64,000 nt of DNA from Flectonema sp. DT1601. Lineage: Eukaryota > Euglenozoa > Diplonemea > Diplonemida > Diplonemidae. This document shows, one piece after another, positions 11,334 to 20,875 of the stretch (position 1 is the stretch's first letter; each line of letters begins with the position of its first letter). Both the position numbers and the translations under genes were made by a program. The stretch covers positions 1 through 64,000 of the forward strand of contig OZ025824.1 in assembly GCA_964019425.1 (NCBI GenBank), written 5' to 3'. A model generated the notes under the pieces. That model saw only the letters and a program-made list of their open reading frames with translations. It did no database searches and had not been told where the DNA came from.

Positions 11334-12623
11334 TCAGTTTTGCTTCCTGGGGGTTTGAGCCCCACGCCCGTTTCCCGAGAGCGGTCTTGACGGCTTCTTC
11401 CATGTAAACGGTCTTTTCTTCTTCTCAACATTAAGCATTGCCTTCGAGAGCCTATCGTTGTCATCCACTTCCAGCTCTGTAATGATATCAGCCATTTTAA
11501 GGCCTCTGTCGATCCAACCGGTCTGCATACGCAATGTCGTCAAGATACGATTCCCAAGGCTCACCATCTCATCCATTTCTTGCCATAGAGTAACCCGTTC
11601 CGCCACACGGATCCAGTCGCACAACTGTTCGAAATAGTGATGGAGAATCTTGTCACCTGGTTTTACCCTTCCGATACCGTTCATGTATCTCTGCTGGAGA
11701 TCACGGATAAGATTTGTTGCCTCCCCTTCTGCAATTATTTCTACCCACGAGGACACATCACCTGAATTTACAATATTTTTAGTCATGAATATCCCAGCAG
11801 ATTTCTCCTTTGCAATGACAGGATCAGGTGTAGCTTCCACCTGCTCTTGCCTAAAAGCTTGCACGTCGTCTTGAATAGGCTGTACCGGTTGGCTTTGAAC
11901 CATGTGATTCTCCAAAAGGTTGAAAAGGTGCTCGATCCTTCCATCTTGGCTATTCATTCTATGATTCTGTTCGGCATTAGTAGCCTTAATACTCTCTATT
12001 ATCATATCTAGCTTTCCCCCATGCGTTCTTAGCGCCTGGTCTGTTGCATTTGCTAATGTGCTCACCCCTTGGTGAGCTTCAGCGCTTTGTTTGCCAATCG
12101 CTGCGGTTGCTTGCGCTTGATGCTGTTGGTTCGCGTTCAGTACTGCTTGCTGTTGCCCGAGCACCGCTTGACCTGAGGCTAGTTGTCCTTGTCTCTGATT
12201 TGTCGTCCCAAGTGCAATTGAGGCTTCACTTAAAACTGTCGAAAATTCTTCCCTTGTGACTGGGAGCCCTTGCGTTACGCCGCATTCTTGTAGAAGTCTT
12301 CTGAATAAGTCGCGATCTTTATTATTAAGATGTGCTAGAACCACTTGCTTTCTTTGAATCGGAATATTTTGCACATGCGGCAGCAATTCAACTGGTCTTT
12401 TTAATGCTGTTGCTAAAACCCGATCCACTAAACCTGAATCAGCATGAACACTCCATTCGCCTAGGTTTCTACGTACATCTGACATGTTGTAAACGCCTCT
12501 TTTCATCGGCCCTTCTGAAGTTTCTGCTTGCCATACTCCCATTAGTTGCTCCGGAGAGTGGAAATTAAACTTATTATCAGCCGTCGTAGTATCTATTTCC
12601 ATCGGTGTTTGTCCTGAACTCAT
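11334..12623 (-). CDS. Gag-like ORF of YR element copy 1
   Basis: This 429-residue ORF is the first ORF of the element and starts directly at the inner edge of the B' arm. The middle (about residues 130-230) is rich in Q, A and N and looks helical or coiled-coil. The C-terminus is basic. I see no CCHC zinc knuckle. Position, size and composition fit the structural protein of YR retrotransposons, but this rests on context rather than on a recognised domain. Its stop codon directly abuts the ATG of the recombinase ORF (TGAATG). Confidence 0.75.
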   Translation of the reverse strand: MSSGQTPMEIDTTTADNKFNFHSPEQLMGVWQAETSEGPMKRGVYNMSDVRRNLGEWSVHADSGLVDRVLATALKRPVELLPHVQNIPIQRKQVVLAHLNNKDRDLFRRLLQECGVTQGLPVTREEFSTVLSEASIALGTTNQRQGQLASGQAVLGQQQAVLNANQQHQAQATAAIGKQSAEAHQGVSTLANATDQALRTHGGKLDMIIESIKATNAEQNHRMNSQDGRIEHLFNLLENHMVQSQPVQPIQDDVQAFRQEQVEATPDPVIAKEKSAGIFMTKNIVNSGDVSSWVEIIAEGEATNLIRDLQQRYMNGIGRVKPGDKILHHYFEQLCDWIRVAERVTLWQEMDEMVSLGNRILTTLRMQTGWIDRGLKMADIITELEVDDNDRLSKAMLNVEKKKRPFTWKKPSRPLSGNGRGAQTPRKQN

Positions 12624-12944
12624 ATTACTTTATTTATTAAGGGAGTACAAAAAGGAGAAAGAGAGCCTATAGAAGTAATGAAAGATGAAATGCGGGTACT
12701 TTAAATGTAGCGAAACGTAAATATCGAATGTTTATTAACGATCGTAAGTATCGCTGATGCTCCTTTCTCGAACGTGTTGCGGCTTATGTTTGAAACAAAA
12801 TGTGCTGTTTTTCTAGATGTTTTCTTATTCTTTATTTTATATTGCGTACGAGTTGTTTATGCTTTCTTTTGGATAAACGGTAATGTATTTATAAACGATG
12901 AGAGGTAGAAATGGCCGACGGATGGTTGATTCCCACGTGACGGG

Positions 12945-13364
12945 GTTTGCGGGTTTGCGGGTTTGCGGGTTTGCGGGTTTGCGGGTTTGCGGGTTTGCGG
13001 GTTTGCGGGTTTGCGGGTTTGCGGGTTTGCGGGTTTGCGGGTTTGCGGGTTTGCGGGTTTGCAGGTTTGCGGGTTTGCAGGTTTGCGGGTTTGCGGGTTT
13101 GCGGGTTTGCGGGTTTGCGGGTTTGCGGGTTTGCGGGTTTGCGGGTTTGCGGGTTTGCGGGTTTGCGGGTTTGCGGGTTTGCGGGTTTGCGGGTTTGCGG
13201 GTTTGCGGGTTTGCGGGTTTGCGGGTTTGCGGGTTTGCGGGTTTGCGGGTTTGCGGGTTTGCGGGTTTGCGGGTTTGCGGGTTTGCGGGTTTGCGGGTTT
13301 GCGGGTTTGCGGGTTTGCGGGTTTGCGGGTTTGCGGGTTTGCGGGTTTGCGGGTTTGCGGGTTT
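12945..13364 (+). repeat. TTTGCGGG array between YR copy 1 and the 3.7-kb unit
   Basis: About 52 octamers in the same orientation and phase as the large array. Two units near 13061-13081 carry a G-to-A variant (TTTGCAGG). A similar variant unit occurs in the equivalent array of the second composite unit, near 22525, so the two arrays probably share ancestry. Confidence 0.95.
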
Positions 13365-14439
13365 CTCCTATATAATTGTCAGCATTGGGGATATTTTGGG
13401 TTCTGAGGAAATCCACGAAGTCCTGGGCCAGGTACCCAGGCCAGGCCTCACCTAATTACACACTAATTCTTCTTTGCATTCCCGCAAGAAGGTCTGGTTC
13501 TAAGTGCAACATGAATGTTGACTGGTGCCACGCATTACGGAAAGAAAAGTAGCGTTGCATATTGACCTGTGGCAAGTCGGCGCTACCAAATGACAGTCTG
13601 ATGGTCCACGGCGGGCGTTTGCAGAAAGAAAATTGCTGTTATTTGCCTTTGTCACGGAATTTTTTTTTTTTTTTTTACCACTTTTTGTGCCACTCACCTC
13701 CAAAAAAACATGAGTACATCTTTTTTTATGGTTATCTCTCGGTCTATCGGCCCCGAAAAGTCTTCACAAATTTCTGGGTGGAGAAAAAAGTTTTGCAGTT
13801 GTTTGCCAATCAGAACTTACGCAGCACTGTAAGCTGGCCAGGCCTAGCTACTTCCGTACTGGGAATGAGGCTTCTGTTTCTTCCTGCTAGCAGGCCTGGT
13901 GCTACATAATAGTGTCACGCATTACAGGAATAATATTAGGTCGCCCAGAAGTGCTATGTAAGCGCCAGGCCTAGCTACTTCCGTACTGAGAATGAGGCTT
14001 CTGTTTCTTCCCGCAAGCAGGCCTGGTGCTAAGTGCTACGTAAGTGTTGAATGGTGTCACGCATTACGGGAAGAAAGGTAGAGTGTTGCATGTTAACCTG
14101 TTGCAGGTTGGCACTACCAAATGACCTGATGACCCACGGGGGGGCGTTTGCGGAAAGAGAATTGCTGCTTTTGCAGTTATTTGCCTTTGTCATGGGATTT
14201 TTTTTTTTTTTTTTTTTTGCTGCTTTTTGTGCCACTCACCTCCAAGAAATCATGGTTACACCTTTTTTATGGTTATCCCTTGGCCTATCGATCTCGAAAA
14301 GGCTTCACAAATCCCTGAGGAGAATAGGTTTTAGAGTTTTGGTGCCAAGCTGTCTTTTTGTTGTATGGTTTAGACAATTTGGGTTTTAATAAATAATTCC
14401 TTTCATTTTTGCCACCTTTCTGCAATCAATGCTTATGTA

Positions 14440-15070
14440 GCACCCCTGAGCAAGTTTTGGCTGCTAATTTTCTTCTTGCAAGCAAATTTTAGCTGCTGAT
14501 TCTCTTCCCGCAAGCAGATCTTAGCTGCTTATTTTCTTCCCGCAAGCAAATTTTAGCTGCTAATTTTCTTCCCGCAAGCAAATTTTAGCTGCTTATTTTC
14601 TTCCCGCAAGCAAATTTTAGCTGCTTATTTTCTTCCCGCAAGCAAATTTTAGCTGCTGATTCTCTTCCCGCAAGCAAATTTTAGCTGCTAATTTTCTTCC
14701 CGCAAGCAAATTTTAGCTGCTTATTTTCTTCCCGCAAGCAAATTTTAGCTGCTAATTTTCTTCCCGCAAGCAAATTTTAGCTGCTTATTTTCTTCCCGCA
14801 AGCAAATTTTAGCTGCTGATTCTCTTCCCGCAAGCAAATTTTAGCTGCTAATTTTCTTCCCGCAAGCAAATTTTAGCTGCTTATTTTCTTCCCGCAAGCA
14901 AATTTTAGCTGCTAATTTTCTTCCCGCAAGCAAATTTTAGCTGCTTATTTTCTTCCCGCAAGCAAATTTTAGCTGCTGATTCTCTTCCCGCAAGCAAATT
15001 TTAGCTGCTTATTTTCTTCCCGCAAGCAAATTTTGGCTGCTTATTTTCTTCCCGCAAACAAATTTAAGCT
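14440..15070 (+). repeat. 32-bp minisatellite with 160-bp higher-order repeat
   Basis: Tandem 32-bp monomers contain TCTTCCCGCAAGCAAATTTT followed by AGCTGC and a variable tail (TAAT, TTAT or TGATTC). The tail variants recur in the same order every five monomers. The diagnostic AGCTGCTGAT starts at 14651, 14811 and 14971, which is 160 bp apart. There are no unique spacers. Confidence 0.93.
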
Positions 15071-15727
15071 GCCAATTTTCTTAAGTAGGAAGTAAGTAAG
15101 ATTTATTTGCCTAAGGAAAAATGCTGGATTTTTGTGCCCGAGCAGGTCTAAAAAAGATGGGTAACCATTTTCTTAAAGTATAAAATGTGATGAAAATTCT
15201 TTTTTAGTATGGTTTTGAAATTTAGGTGTATGGCTGCCAATTTAGTAGGTAGTTAAAAAAAAATTCTTCAGAAGAAATCTTCCCTTTATAATATTTTCTG
15301 AAAGATTTATTTTTTTCTACAGATCTCCTAAAAAAGATGGGAACACATAGTTGATCTATCCAAAAGTCTTCATAAATTCCTGTTAACCATTTTCTTAAAA
15401 TATAAAAAGTGATGAGAAAGAAATTTTGTTAGTAAGTGGTATGGTTTTGAAATTTAGGTGTATGGCTGCCAATTTAGTTAGCAAAAATCTTCTTTTTGAA
15501 ATAATTTTTTCCTTCTCAATGAGTTTTGGATTTTAGGTGCCAAGCTGTGAAAAAGCAATCTTTGGTTTCATTTCTTTTTGGGTAAAGGGTCTTTCCTACA
15601 CAAATAGTTTCAGAACTAACCATTCTTTACAGAACCCAAAATGGCTGTAAACCGTCCAGTTCAACCCTGGGTGAGGGCATTTTTGTTTTTTCTTGATTCT
15701 TTTTCAGGAGGTTGGCCTTTATTAGTG

Positions 15728-15764
15728 GCTCCCCCCCCTTGGGGGGGGTTGGGGGGGGGGGGCT
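15728..15764 (+). repeat. C-run/G-run palindromic block
   Basis: A run of about nine C is followed by TT and then long G runs. It can form a cruciform on double-stranded DNA or G-quadruplexes on the plus strand. The same block with slightly shorter runs occurs at about 25023-25055 in copy 2. Run lengths in such sequence are often miscounted. Confidence 0.6.
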
Positions 15765-16492
15765 GCGTTCCGCCATCCCATAGTTCTTCCCACATTTCTA
15801 TTTTATTGGAAATAATGAACGATAACCTTATTAATATAACTAAATTCCTATATTCCCATCCCAGGGTCGCACACATTGCAGATACAGGTTCGATAAACCT
15901 GTTGTAAAATACTTCCAAATGTAACAAACAGAAAACCTAAGCCACATATCCAATCATCATAAACCTAGCTGTCGTTTTCGTGCTAGCATATTAATATAAC
16001 AACAACTACAGATATCTTTCAGAAAAACAAAAACAAAGGACTTGATAAAACAGGGTGCAGTGTGCATTTTCAGCTAAGGGAGGACATTTCTCATTTGTCG
16101 TCCCGTTGGGACAGAAAAGTAATAAATAAATAAGAAATTGCGAAAAAAAAAAGAAATTGCTTATATATAACGTTTATTTATTTTTATTTTATCTTTTTTT
16201 TTCATGTTTGATTATTTCCTCTTCATATTATCTTTTTTTTTTTTTCCTGCCTCTCCCTTAATCCTGTTTGTTTCTTTGAAACAAAAATTCATTCGAATAT
16301 TATTCCTTGGTCAGCATCTCTCATTGTCGCCCTTTGGGCCTGTTAAAAAAAAAAAAAAAAAAAAGAAAAAAGAAAGTTTACATCGAGAATAGGGCAGGAG
16401 CCAAAAGCTCCCAGTCCGTTACTTCCCACCTTTTCGAAAACTTATTTATAAATAAAAATTGCAGAAAAGTAATAATAATAAAAAGTTGCGAT

Positions 16493-16710
16493 ATCCCAGG
16501 GGTAGTGGTATAACCCTCGCCCTGGGGCTGGGTGATCGCTGGTTCGACCCCTGCCACTGCAATAACCCATCGCGCCTGTACACGCAATTAGTTCAAATCC
16601 CGCGCCCGAAGGGCGTCCAGGGTAGGCACCTGGTACGTTAAGACTGGAGGGAAGGGTAAATGGAAGGATTTCCATAAAGAGGCTAAGAACACACAAATAA
16701 CTAAATAAAA
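16493..16710 (+). mobile_element. tRNA-derived SINE-like element, copy 1
   Basis: A tRNA-like head carries a degenerate A-box around GGGGTAGTGGTATAACC and a clear B-box at GGTTCGACCCC (about 16540-16550). It resembles the 5' half of a tRNA-Gly. A unique body with CCAGGGTAGGCACCTGG follows, then an A-rich tail ending near 16720. The architecture is that of a pol III-transcribed SINE. A matching copy lies at about 25790-26030 as part of the duplicated 3.7-kb unit. Confidence 0.6.
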
Positions 16711-16730
16711 AAAAAAAAGAAAATCCCAGG

Positions 16731-16806
16731 GCTGCACAGCCGAGTGGATACCTTAAATCTCTTAAATCTCTTCGGTAGCCGTGGCAAGGGTTCAATTCCC
16801 AGGCAC
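16731..16806 (+). mobile_element. Second tRNA-like relic (Leu/Ser-type head)
   Basis: A tRNA-like stretch with A-box CAGCCGAGTGGATACC and B-box GGGTTCAATTCCC resembles a class II (Leu/Ser) tRNA. The acceptor ends do not pair, so this is not a working tRNA gene. A 10-bp repeat (TCTTAAATCTC type) sits in the anticodon region of this copy and is absent from the second copy at about 26041-26107. Confidence 0.5.
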
Positions 16807-16860
16807 ATCTTTTGTGTTTTTCAACCAGAAAAATTAGTAAGAAGAAAGTAGCAAGGAAAA

Positions 16861-16926
16861 GGGTACAAAATTGGACTTAACTTAACGCGAGCGAAGCGAG
16901 CGTAAAGTTAAGTTCAAATTTGTACC
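16861..16926 (+). repeat. Long imperfect inverted repeat (hairpin)
   Basis: The left arm starts at 16861 (GGGTACAAAATTGGACTTAA) and pairs imperfectly with the right arm ending at 16926. The stem is about 26 bp around a loop built of GAGCGAAGCGAGC. The copy in the second unit (26164-26222) keeps both arms but has a loop shorter by nine bases. The arms are preserved while the loop changed. Confidence 0.7.
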
Positions 16927-17054
16927 CTGGACGGGTACCTAGCCAGGGAATAAAAACAGATGTGACTTGGTTGTAAAAATGATGTTTGCTCAGAAAGCTT
17001 TAAAAAAAAAAGTTGTGTGCGAGCAACGCGAGCCTGGAAGGGGTATCTCTAGTG

Positions 17055-17546
17055 CGGGTTTGCGGGTTTGCGGGTTTGCGGGTTTGCGGGTTTGCGGGTT
17101 TGCGGGGTTTGCGGGTTTGCGGGTTTGCGGGTTTGCGGGTTTGCGGGTTTGCGGGTTTGCGGGTTTGCGGGTTTGCGGGTTTGCGGGTTTGCGGGTTTGC
17201 GGGTTTGCGGGTTTGCGGGTTTGCGGGTTTGCGGGTTTGCGGGTTTGCGGGTTTGCGGGTTTGCGGGTTTGCGGGTTTGCGGGTTTGCGGGTTTGCGGGT
17301 TTGCGGGTTTGCGGGTTTGCGGGTTTGCGGGTTTGCGGGTTTGCGGGTTTGCGGGTTTGCGGGTTTGCGGGTTTGCGGGTTTGCGGGTTTGCGGGTTTGC
17401 GGGTTTGCGGGTTTGCGGGTTTGCGGGTTTGCGGGTTTGCGGGTTTGCGGGTTTGCGGGTTTGCGGGTTTGCGGGTTTGCGGGTTTGCGGGTTTGCGGGT
17501 TTGCGGGTTTGCGGGTTTGCGGGTTTGCGGGTTTGCGGGTTTGCGG
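17055..17546 (+). repeat. TTTGCGGG array between the composite units
   Basis: About 61 octamers with one 9-mer near 17101, otherwise perfect, in the same orientation as all other arrays of the window. It joins the end of the 3.7-kb unit to the left end of YR copy 2. Confidence 0.95.
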
Positions 17547-18137
17547 GGAATCACCCTAATCAGTCTGCCATATTTATTTGCAACTATAGAACGAAGTATT
17601 GTAACTTGTTTGAATGAACTAATGTAAAGATAATTACACGAAATGCTAATGCGTAGGGGTGGTTACTGAGTAATGGCGCTTGGCCACGACCCGGCGTGGT
17701 GGGAAGGGTGGGTGGGATTACTTTATTTATTAAGGGAGTACGAAAATGAGAAAGAGAGCCTATAGAAGTAATGAAAGATGAAATGCGGATACTTTTAATG
17801 TAGCGAGATGTAAATATCGAATGTTTATTAACGATCGTAAGTATCGCTGATGCTCCTTGCTCGGACGTGTTGCGTCTTATGTCTAAAACTAAGAGGTGCT
17901 GTTTTTCTAAATGTTTTCTTATTCTTTATTTTATATTGCGTACGCGTTGTTTATGCTTTCTTTTGGATAAACGATAATGTATTTATATACGTAGAGAGGT
18001 AGACGTGGCCGACGGATGGTTGATTCCCACGTAACGGGGGAATCACCCTAATCAGTCTGCCATATTTATTTGCAACTATAGAACGAAGTATTGTAACTTG
18101 TTTGAATGAACTAATGTAAAGATAATTACACGAAATG

Positions 18138-19823
18138 CTAATGCGTAGGGGTGGTTACTGAGTAATGGCGCTTGGCCACGACCCGGCTCCCACCACCACC
18201 GCGCAAGTTGAAGAATCGCCCCAGCGCAAGTTTTGCATCGGCAAGTAGCTTTGGCTGGTTAAGATTAGTCGGAGTGCTCCGTGAAGGATAATCTGCAGGA
18301 TTGCATTTTGTTGACACCCATGAGATTGTGTATGCGCAACCTATCCTTTGTAAGTGATTGAGAGATCCTATCACCTCCCTGTTTAGGTCGTAAGACCGTG
18401 AAGACATGCCCTTTTTGGTCGAGAAAGCAACTGTAGTATTATCAACGTAGATATCGATATGAGATGCTTCTTTAACTGTCTGCAGCGAGAGATGCAGCGC
18501 CTTGGCCTCGAGAATATTGATGTGTTTCTCGCCCTCCATCGTAGTCCAGCGTTGCCCGAGTATCTTCATCTCTGCTTGCTTAGTAATAATAACTGCACCC
18601 CAACCGGTGTTGGAAGCGTCAACAAACATCATTATAGAGCCGTCATCAGAGAATGATTTGATCTCGCGAACCTGTGATACCTCACCTACCCACTGCTCTA
18701 TCTGTCTCCTGACCGAGATCGGAATGCTAATGCAATCGTTAACGTCGCAAACGCCTCGATTAAGTGAATTTGTTATCCTTCGAAAGAACTTTAACGCATA
18801 CCAGAAGTTCCCTGGGTGAACCCTCGTAATTGCAGAAGCATGCAGAAGCCTCCCTGCTAAGCTTTCAGCACCCCCTGCTGTAGGATTAGTAAGATCTGAG
18901 TCCTGGATCTTGTTGCGTAGCTTCTTCGCTACTGATACCGTGTGGTCAAGATGATTAAAATGAACACCCAAAAAATCATAGTCTGTAGCAGCCCGGATAG
19001 TTTCAGCTGCTTTCCATGTCACATTACAGTCAGCTGCTATTTTGTTAACACCATCAGTAGCTGCCTCGACTCTATCAAGATCACCAGATATTCTAATATT
19101 ATCTATCCATATGTCAGTTACGACACCTTTGTAAGTAAACTCAGGCTTAGCATATGTTGGATCACCTGCCACTGTTGCGGTCAAGGTGTGCATGATTTCG
19201 GGCGCTGCTACGTGTCCCATTGGCAGCCTTGTTAGTTCAAACCAATTGTGTGCACTATCTTGAAACCTGAAAAATCTTCTCGATGCCTGAGGGATCGGTA
19301 CTTGGTAGAAGCCTGTTCTTAAATCCCATTGGGATGCGACCTCCTTCTCCGTCCGATCAAGATAACATGAAATGTGTCCAAGTGGAACTTGCGGATCATA
19401 GCCTAAGCTCCTAGCCTGCTGGTTTGCCTCCCTCGTCCATAATATAAACCTTTGTCTGTTTGCTCCTTGCCGCTCTTCTAATACAGTAAATGGAATCGAT
19501 TCGAGTTCTCCAGGGCCGCCTGCCTGGGTAGCAATACCTGCCTCTACAAGTTTGTTCGCGTGCTCAGTCTGTAATTCCGACCTCTTATTCCCCTTTCTGT
19601 AGCTAATCTTGCCTTTTCTTGGGTTAAATGTTAAGTTGCAGACTTCTTTAAATCTTTTGAGGGTTTCTTTTGTCATCATCTTCTCCACCTTCTGAATCTC
19701 CAGCGGCTTAACAGGGTGAACGTGAAGTGGACTCGATCGCTCCTCCTCCGTCGTCGGTATTCTAGTAATCTTCGACTTTCGTGTGAAGTTCTGCATCACC
19801 CGCCTAACCATCGTTGCACTCAT
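18138..19823 (-). CDS. Reverse transcriptase-RNase H of YR element copy 2
   Basis: This 561-residue RT-RNase H starts at the ATG that overlaps the recombinase stop. It has the same RT and RNase H blocks as copy 1, with a few conservative differences. Its 3' end lies in the A' arm. The open frame upstream of 19823 is a shadow of the recombinase gene. Confidence 0.87.
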   Translation of the reverse strand: MSATMVRRVMQNFTRKSKITRIPTTEEERSSPLHVHPVKPLEIQKVEKMMTKETLKRFKEVCNLTFNPRKGKISYRKGNKRSELQTEHANKLVEAGIATQAGGPGELESIPFTVLEERQGANRQRFILWTREANQQARSLGYDPQVPLGHISCYLDRTEKEVASQWDLRTGFYQVPIPQASRRFFRFQDSAHNWFELTRLPMGHVAAPEIMHTLTATVAGDPTYAKPEFTYKGVVTDIWIDNIRISGDLDRVEAATDGVNKIAADCNVTWKAAETIRAATDYDFLGVHFNHLDHTVSVAKKLRNKIQDSDLTNPTAGGAESLAGRLLHASAITRVHPGNFWYALKFFRRITNSLNRGVCDVNDCISIPISVRRQIEQWVGEVSQVREIKSFSDDGSIMMFVDASNTGWGAVIITKQAEMKILGQRWTTMEGEKHINILEAKALHLSLQTVKEASHIDIYVDNTTVAFSTKKGMSSRSYDLNREVIGSLNHLQRIGCAYTISWVSTKCNPADYPSRSTPTNLNQPKLLADAKLALGRFFNLRGGGGSRVVAKRHYSVTTPTH

Positions 19824-20875
19824 AGGTGATTTGTTACCCGCTGGGTTTGTAGAGACACCGCGATGCTCTTGTCGGACCCTGCGTACCGCAACGTTGTTTC
19901 TGAAACCTGTTCGTTTGACGTCTCGTGCTTCGCCAGCCTGCTGATGAGATACGTTGGGATGGCCCTCCTCGGGTTCTCCGCATTGAAATTGAATATGTGT
20001 TGGATCGCACCTCTCTTCACACTGTGGCCGCTGTAGCCCTTCATAGCTGGGTCCCGCTTCCACAAGACCCCGACCCTCGCTGTATCGGTGCTGCAAAGGG
20101 TTTCGAACGGTGAGAGCTTCCTTATAAGTCTGTTGATTTCTTGGACTTGGTCGCCACTGATCACAACGAACCTTGACGTTGTGTAAGGGTTTCTCTTCTT
20201 TCCCTTTGGTGTTTGCCCCCAGTCTATTATAACTTGCAGTGGATCTAGGTTTATGAATTGCACTGACGATAACTTTGCCACTTCCCCCCATCGGGACATT
20301 GTCTTCCATGCTATGATCGCTGTTGCTTTGAGGTCGGGCTTTTGTTCCAATGCCCACTGCATCAGTACTTCCTTTTTGATAGGTGTTGCTTGGCTCTCCG
20401 GAATCGCCGCACCATCCGCCCTTAGAGCTGCTGCTAGGCTTCTGAGAGGCTGATTGTCCCTTCCTATCTTTTTCATTATTGCCGAGAGACCTTTCGCATA
20501 ATTCAGAAGGCCCTGAGGCTTCGCCCCTGTTGCAACTGTAAACAGAACTGCTGTGTCCGCATTGTTCGTCAGGTTCCGCTCGATCGCCCATTTCATGAAC
20601 CGCGACCATAATCGTTTTCTCTGTTCTAGCGTTGACGGTGCCCACATCCCTTTCACTACGTTGTCCAGCTTTCCTAGTGCCCTGTTGACTGAGACCGGAT
20701 CTTCTGGATGTGTTACCTTTGTGGGCTGCCTCCTCAAAATTCTTAGAACTGATTCCGCCATCACACCATTTCTTGTTATTAAGTCTCCGTGATGCGTTGC
20801 TCCAATTTGTTTTCCCAGTTTGTTGTACGGGGTAACGCCTGGCTGGGCCCAGGCGCCCCCACCTGCTGTTGGCAT
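19820..20875 (-). CDS. Tyrosine recombinase of YR element copy 2
   Basis: This 351-residue tyrosine recombinase appears identical in protein sequence to the copy 1 enzyme, although the two DNA copies differ at scattered sites. The catalytic Arg, His-x-x-x-Arg, His and Tyr are all present. Protein identity against DNA divergence suggests selection on this ORF before or between the insertions (inference). Confidence 0.9.
   Translation of the reverse strand: MPTAGGGAWAQPGVTPYNKLGKQIGATHHGDLITRNGVMAESVLRILRRQPTKVTHPEDPVSVNRALGKLDNVVKGMWAPSTLEQRKRLWSRFMKWAIERNLTNNADTAVLFTVATGAKPQGLLNYAKGLSAIMKKIGRDNQPLRSLAAALRADGAAIPESQATPIKKEVLMQWALEQKPDLKATAIIAWKTMSRWGEVAKLSSVQFINLDPLQVIIDWGQTPKGKKRNPYTTSRFVVISGDQVQEINRLIRKLSPFETLCSTDTARVGVLWKRDPAMKGYSGHSVKRGAIQHIFNFNAENPRRAIPTYLISRLAKHETSNEQVSETTLRYAGSDKSIAVSLQTQRVTNHL

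Larger units (their letters stand above)
8006..12944 (-). mobile_element. VIPER/Ngaro-like YR retrotransposon, copy 1
   Basis: This is a tyrosine-recombinase (DIRS-order) retrotransposon with split direct repeats, inserted in the octamer array. Read on the minus strand the order is B' (12624-12944), three ORFs, A' (8497-8645), B (8176-8496), A (8006-8154). That is the A1-ORFs-B1-A2-B2 arrangement known for Ngaro/PAT-type elements. A 21-bp G-rich linker (8155-8175) separates A and B. The ORFs run gag-like, tyrosine recombinase, RT-RNase H, an order I associate with trypanosomatid VIPER elements. The two A arms look identical and the two B arms differ at about one site, so the insertion looks young. 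The copy looks whole. Both ends meet the octamer at CGGG, with no target duplication visible beyond the repeat itself. Confidence 0.9.
13365..17054. repeat. 3.7-kb non-coding repeat unit, copy 1
   Basis: This long unit is flanked by octamer arrays on both sides and repeated at 22740-26348, visibly very similar with scattered substitutions and small indels. I see no protein-coding gene. Its parts in order are: a partly duplicated segment of about 500 bp (13500-13850 and 14040-14390, each with a GCATTACGG motif, a T-run and a GCCACTCACC motif); a 32-bp minisatellite (14440-15070); two related AT-rich stretches around 15110-15240 and 15330-15480; a C-run/G-run block near 15730; SINE-like tRNA relics (16490-16806); and a long hairpin (16861-16926). 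The short repeated block with GGCCTAGCTACTTCCGTACT occurs twice (about 13840 and 13968). It has no terminal inverted repeats, so it is not an obvious transposon. Confidence 0.85.

Noticed and set aside
10282-11403. Extra 374 codons at the front of the RT-RNase H frame of the YR element
   Set aside because: They overlap the recombinase gene in another frame and show no domain. The ATG at the recombinase stop is the better start. The same holds for 19824-20945.
14440-15070. CRISPR-like array (regular 32-bp spacing)
   Set aside because: There are no unique spacers, only tandem monomers with three tail variants. It is a minisatellite in eukaryotic DNA.
16731-16806. Functional tRNA-Leu/Ser gene
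   Set aside because: The A- and B-boxes are recognisable but the acceptor stem does not pair and the anticodon arm contains a short duplication.
13365-17054. DNA transposon spanning the 3.7-kb unit
   Set aside because: No terminal inverted repeats, no target duplication and no transposase. Its ends simply meet the octamer arrays.
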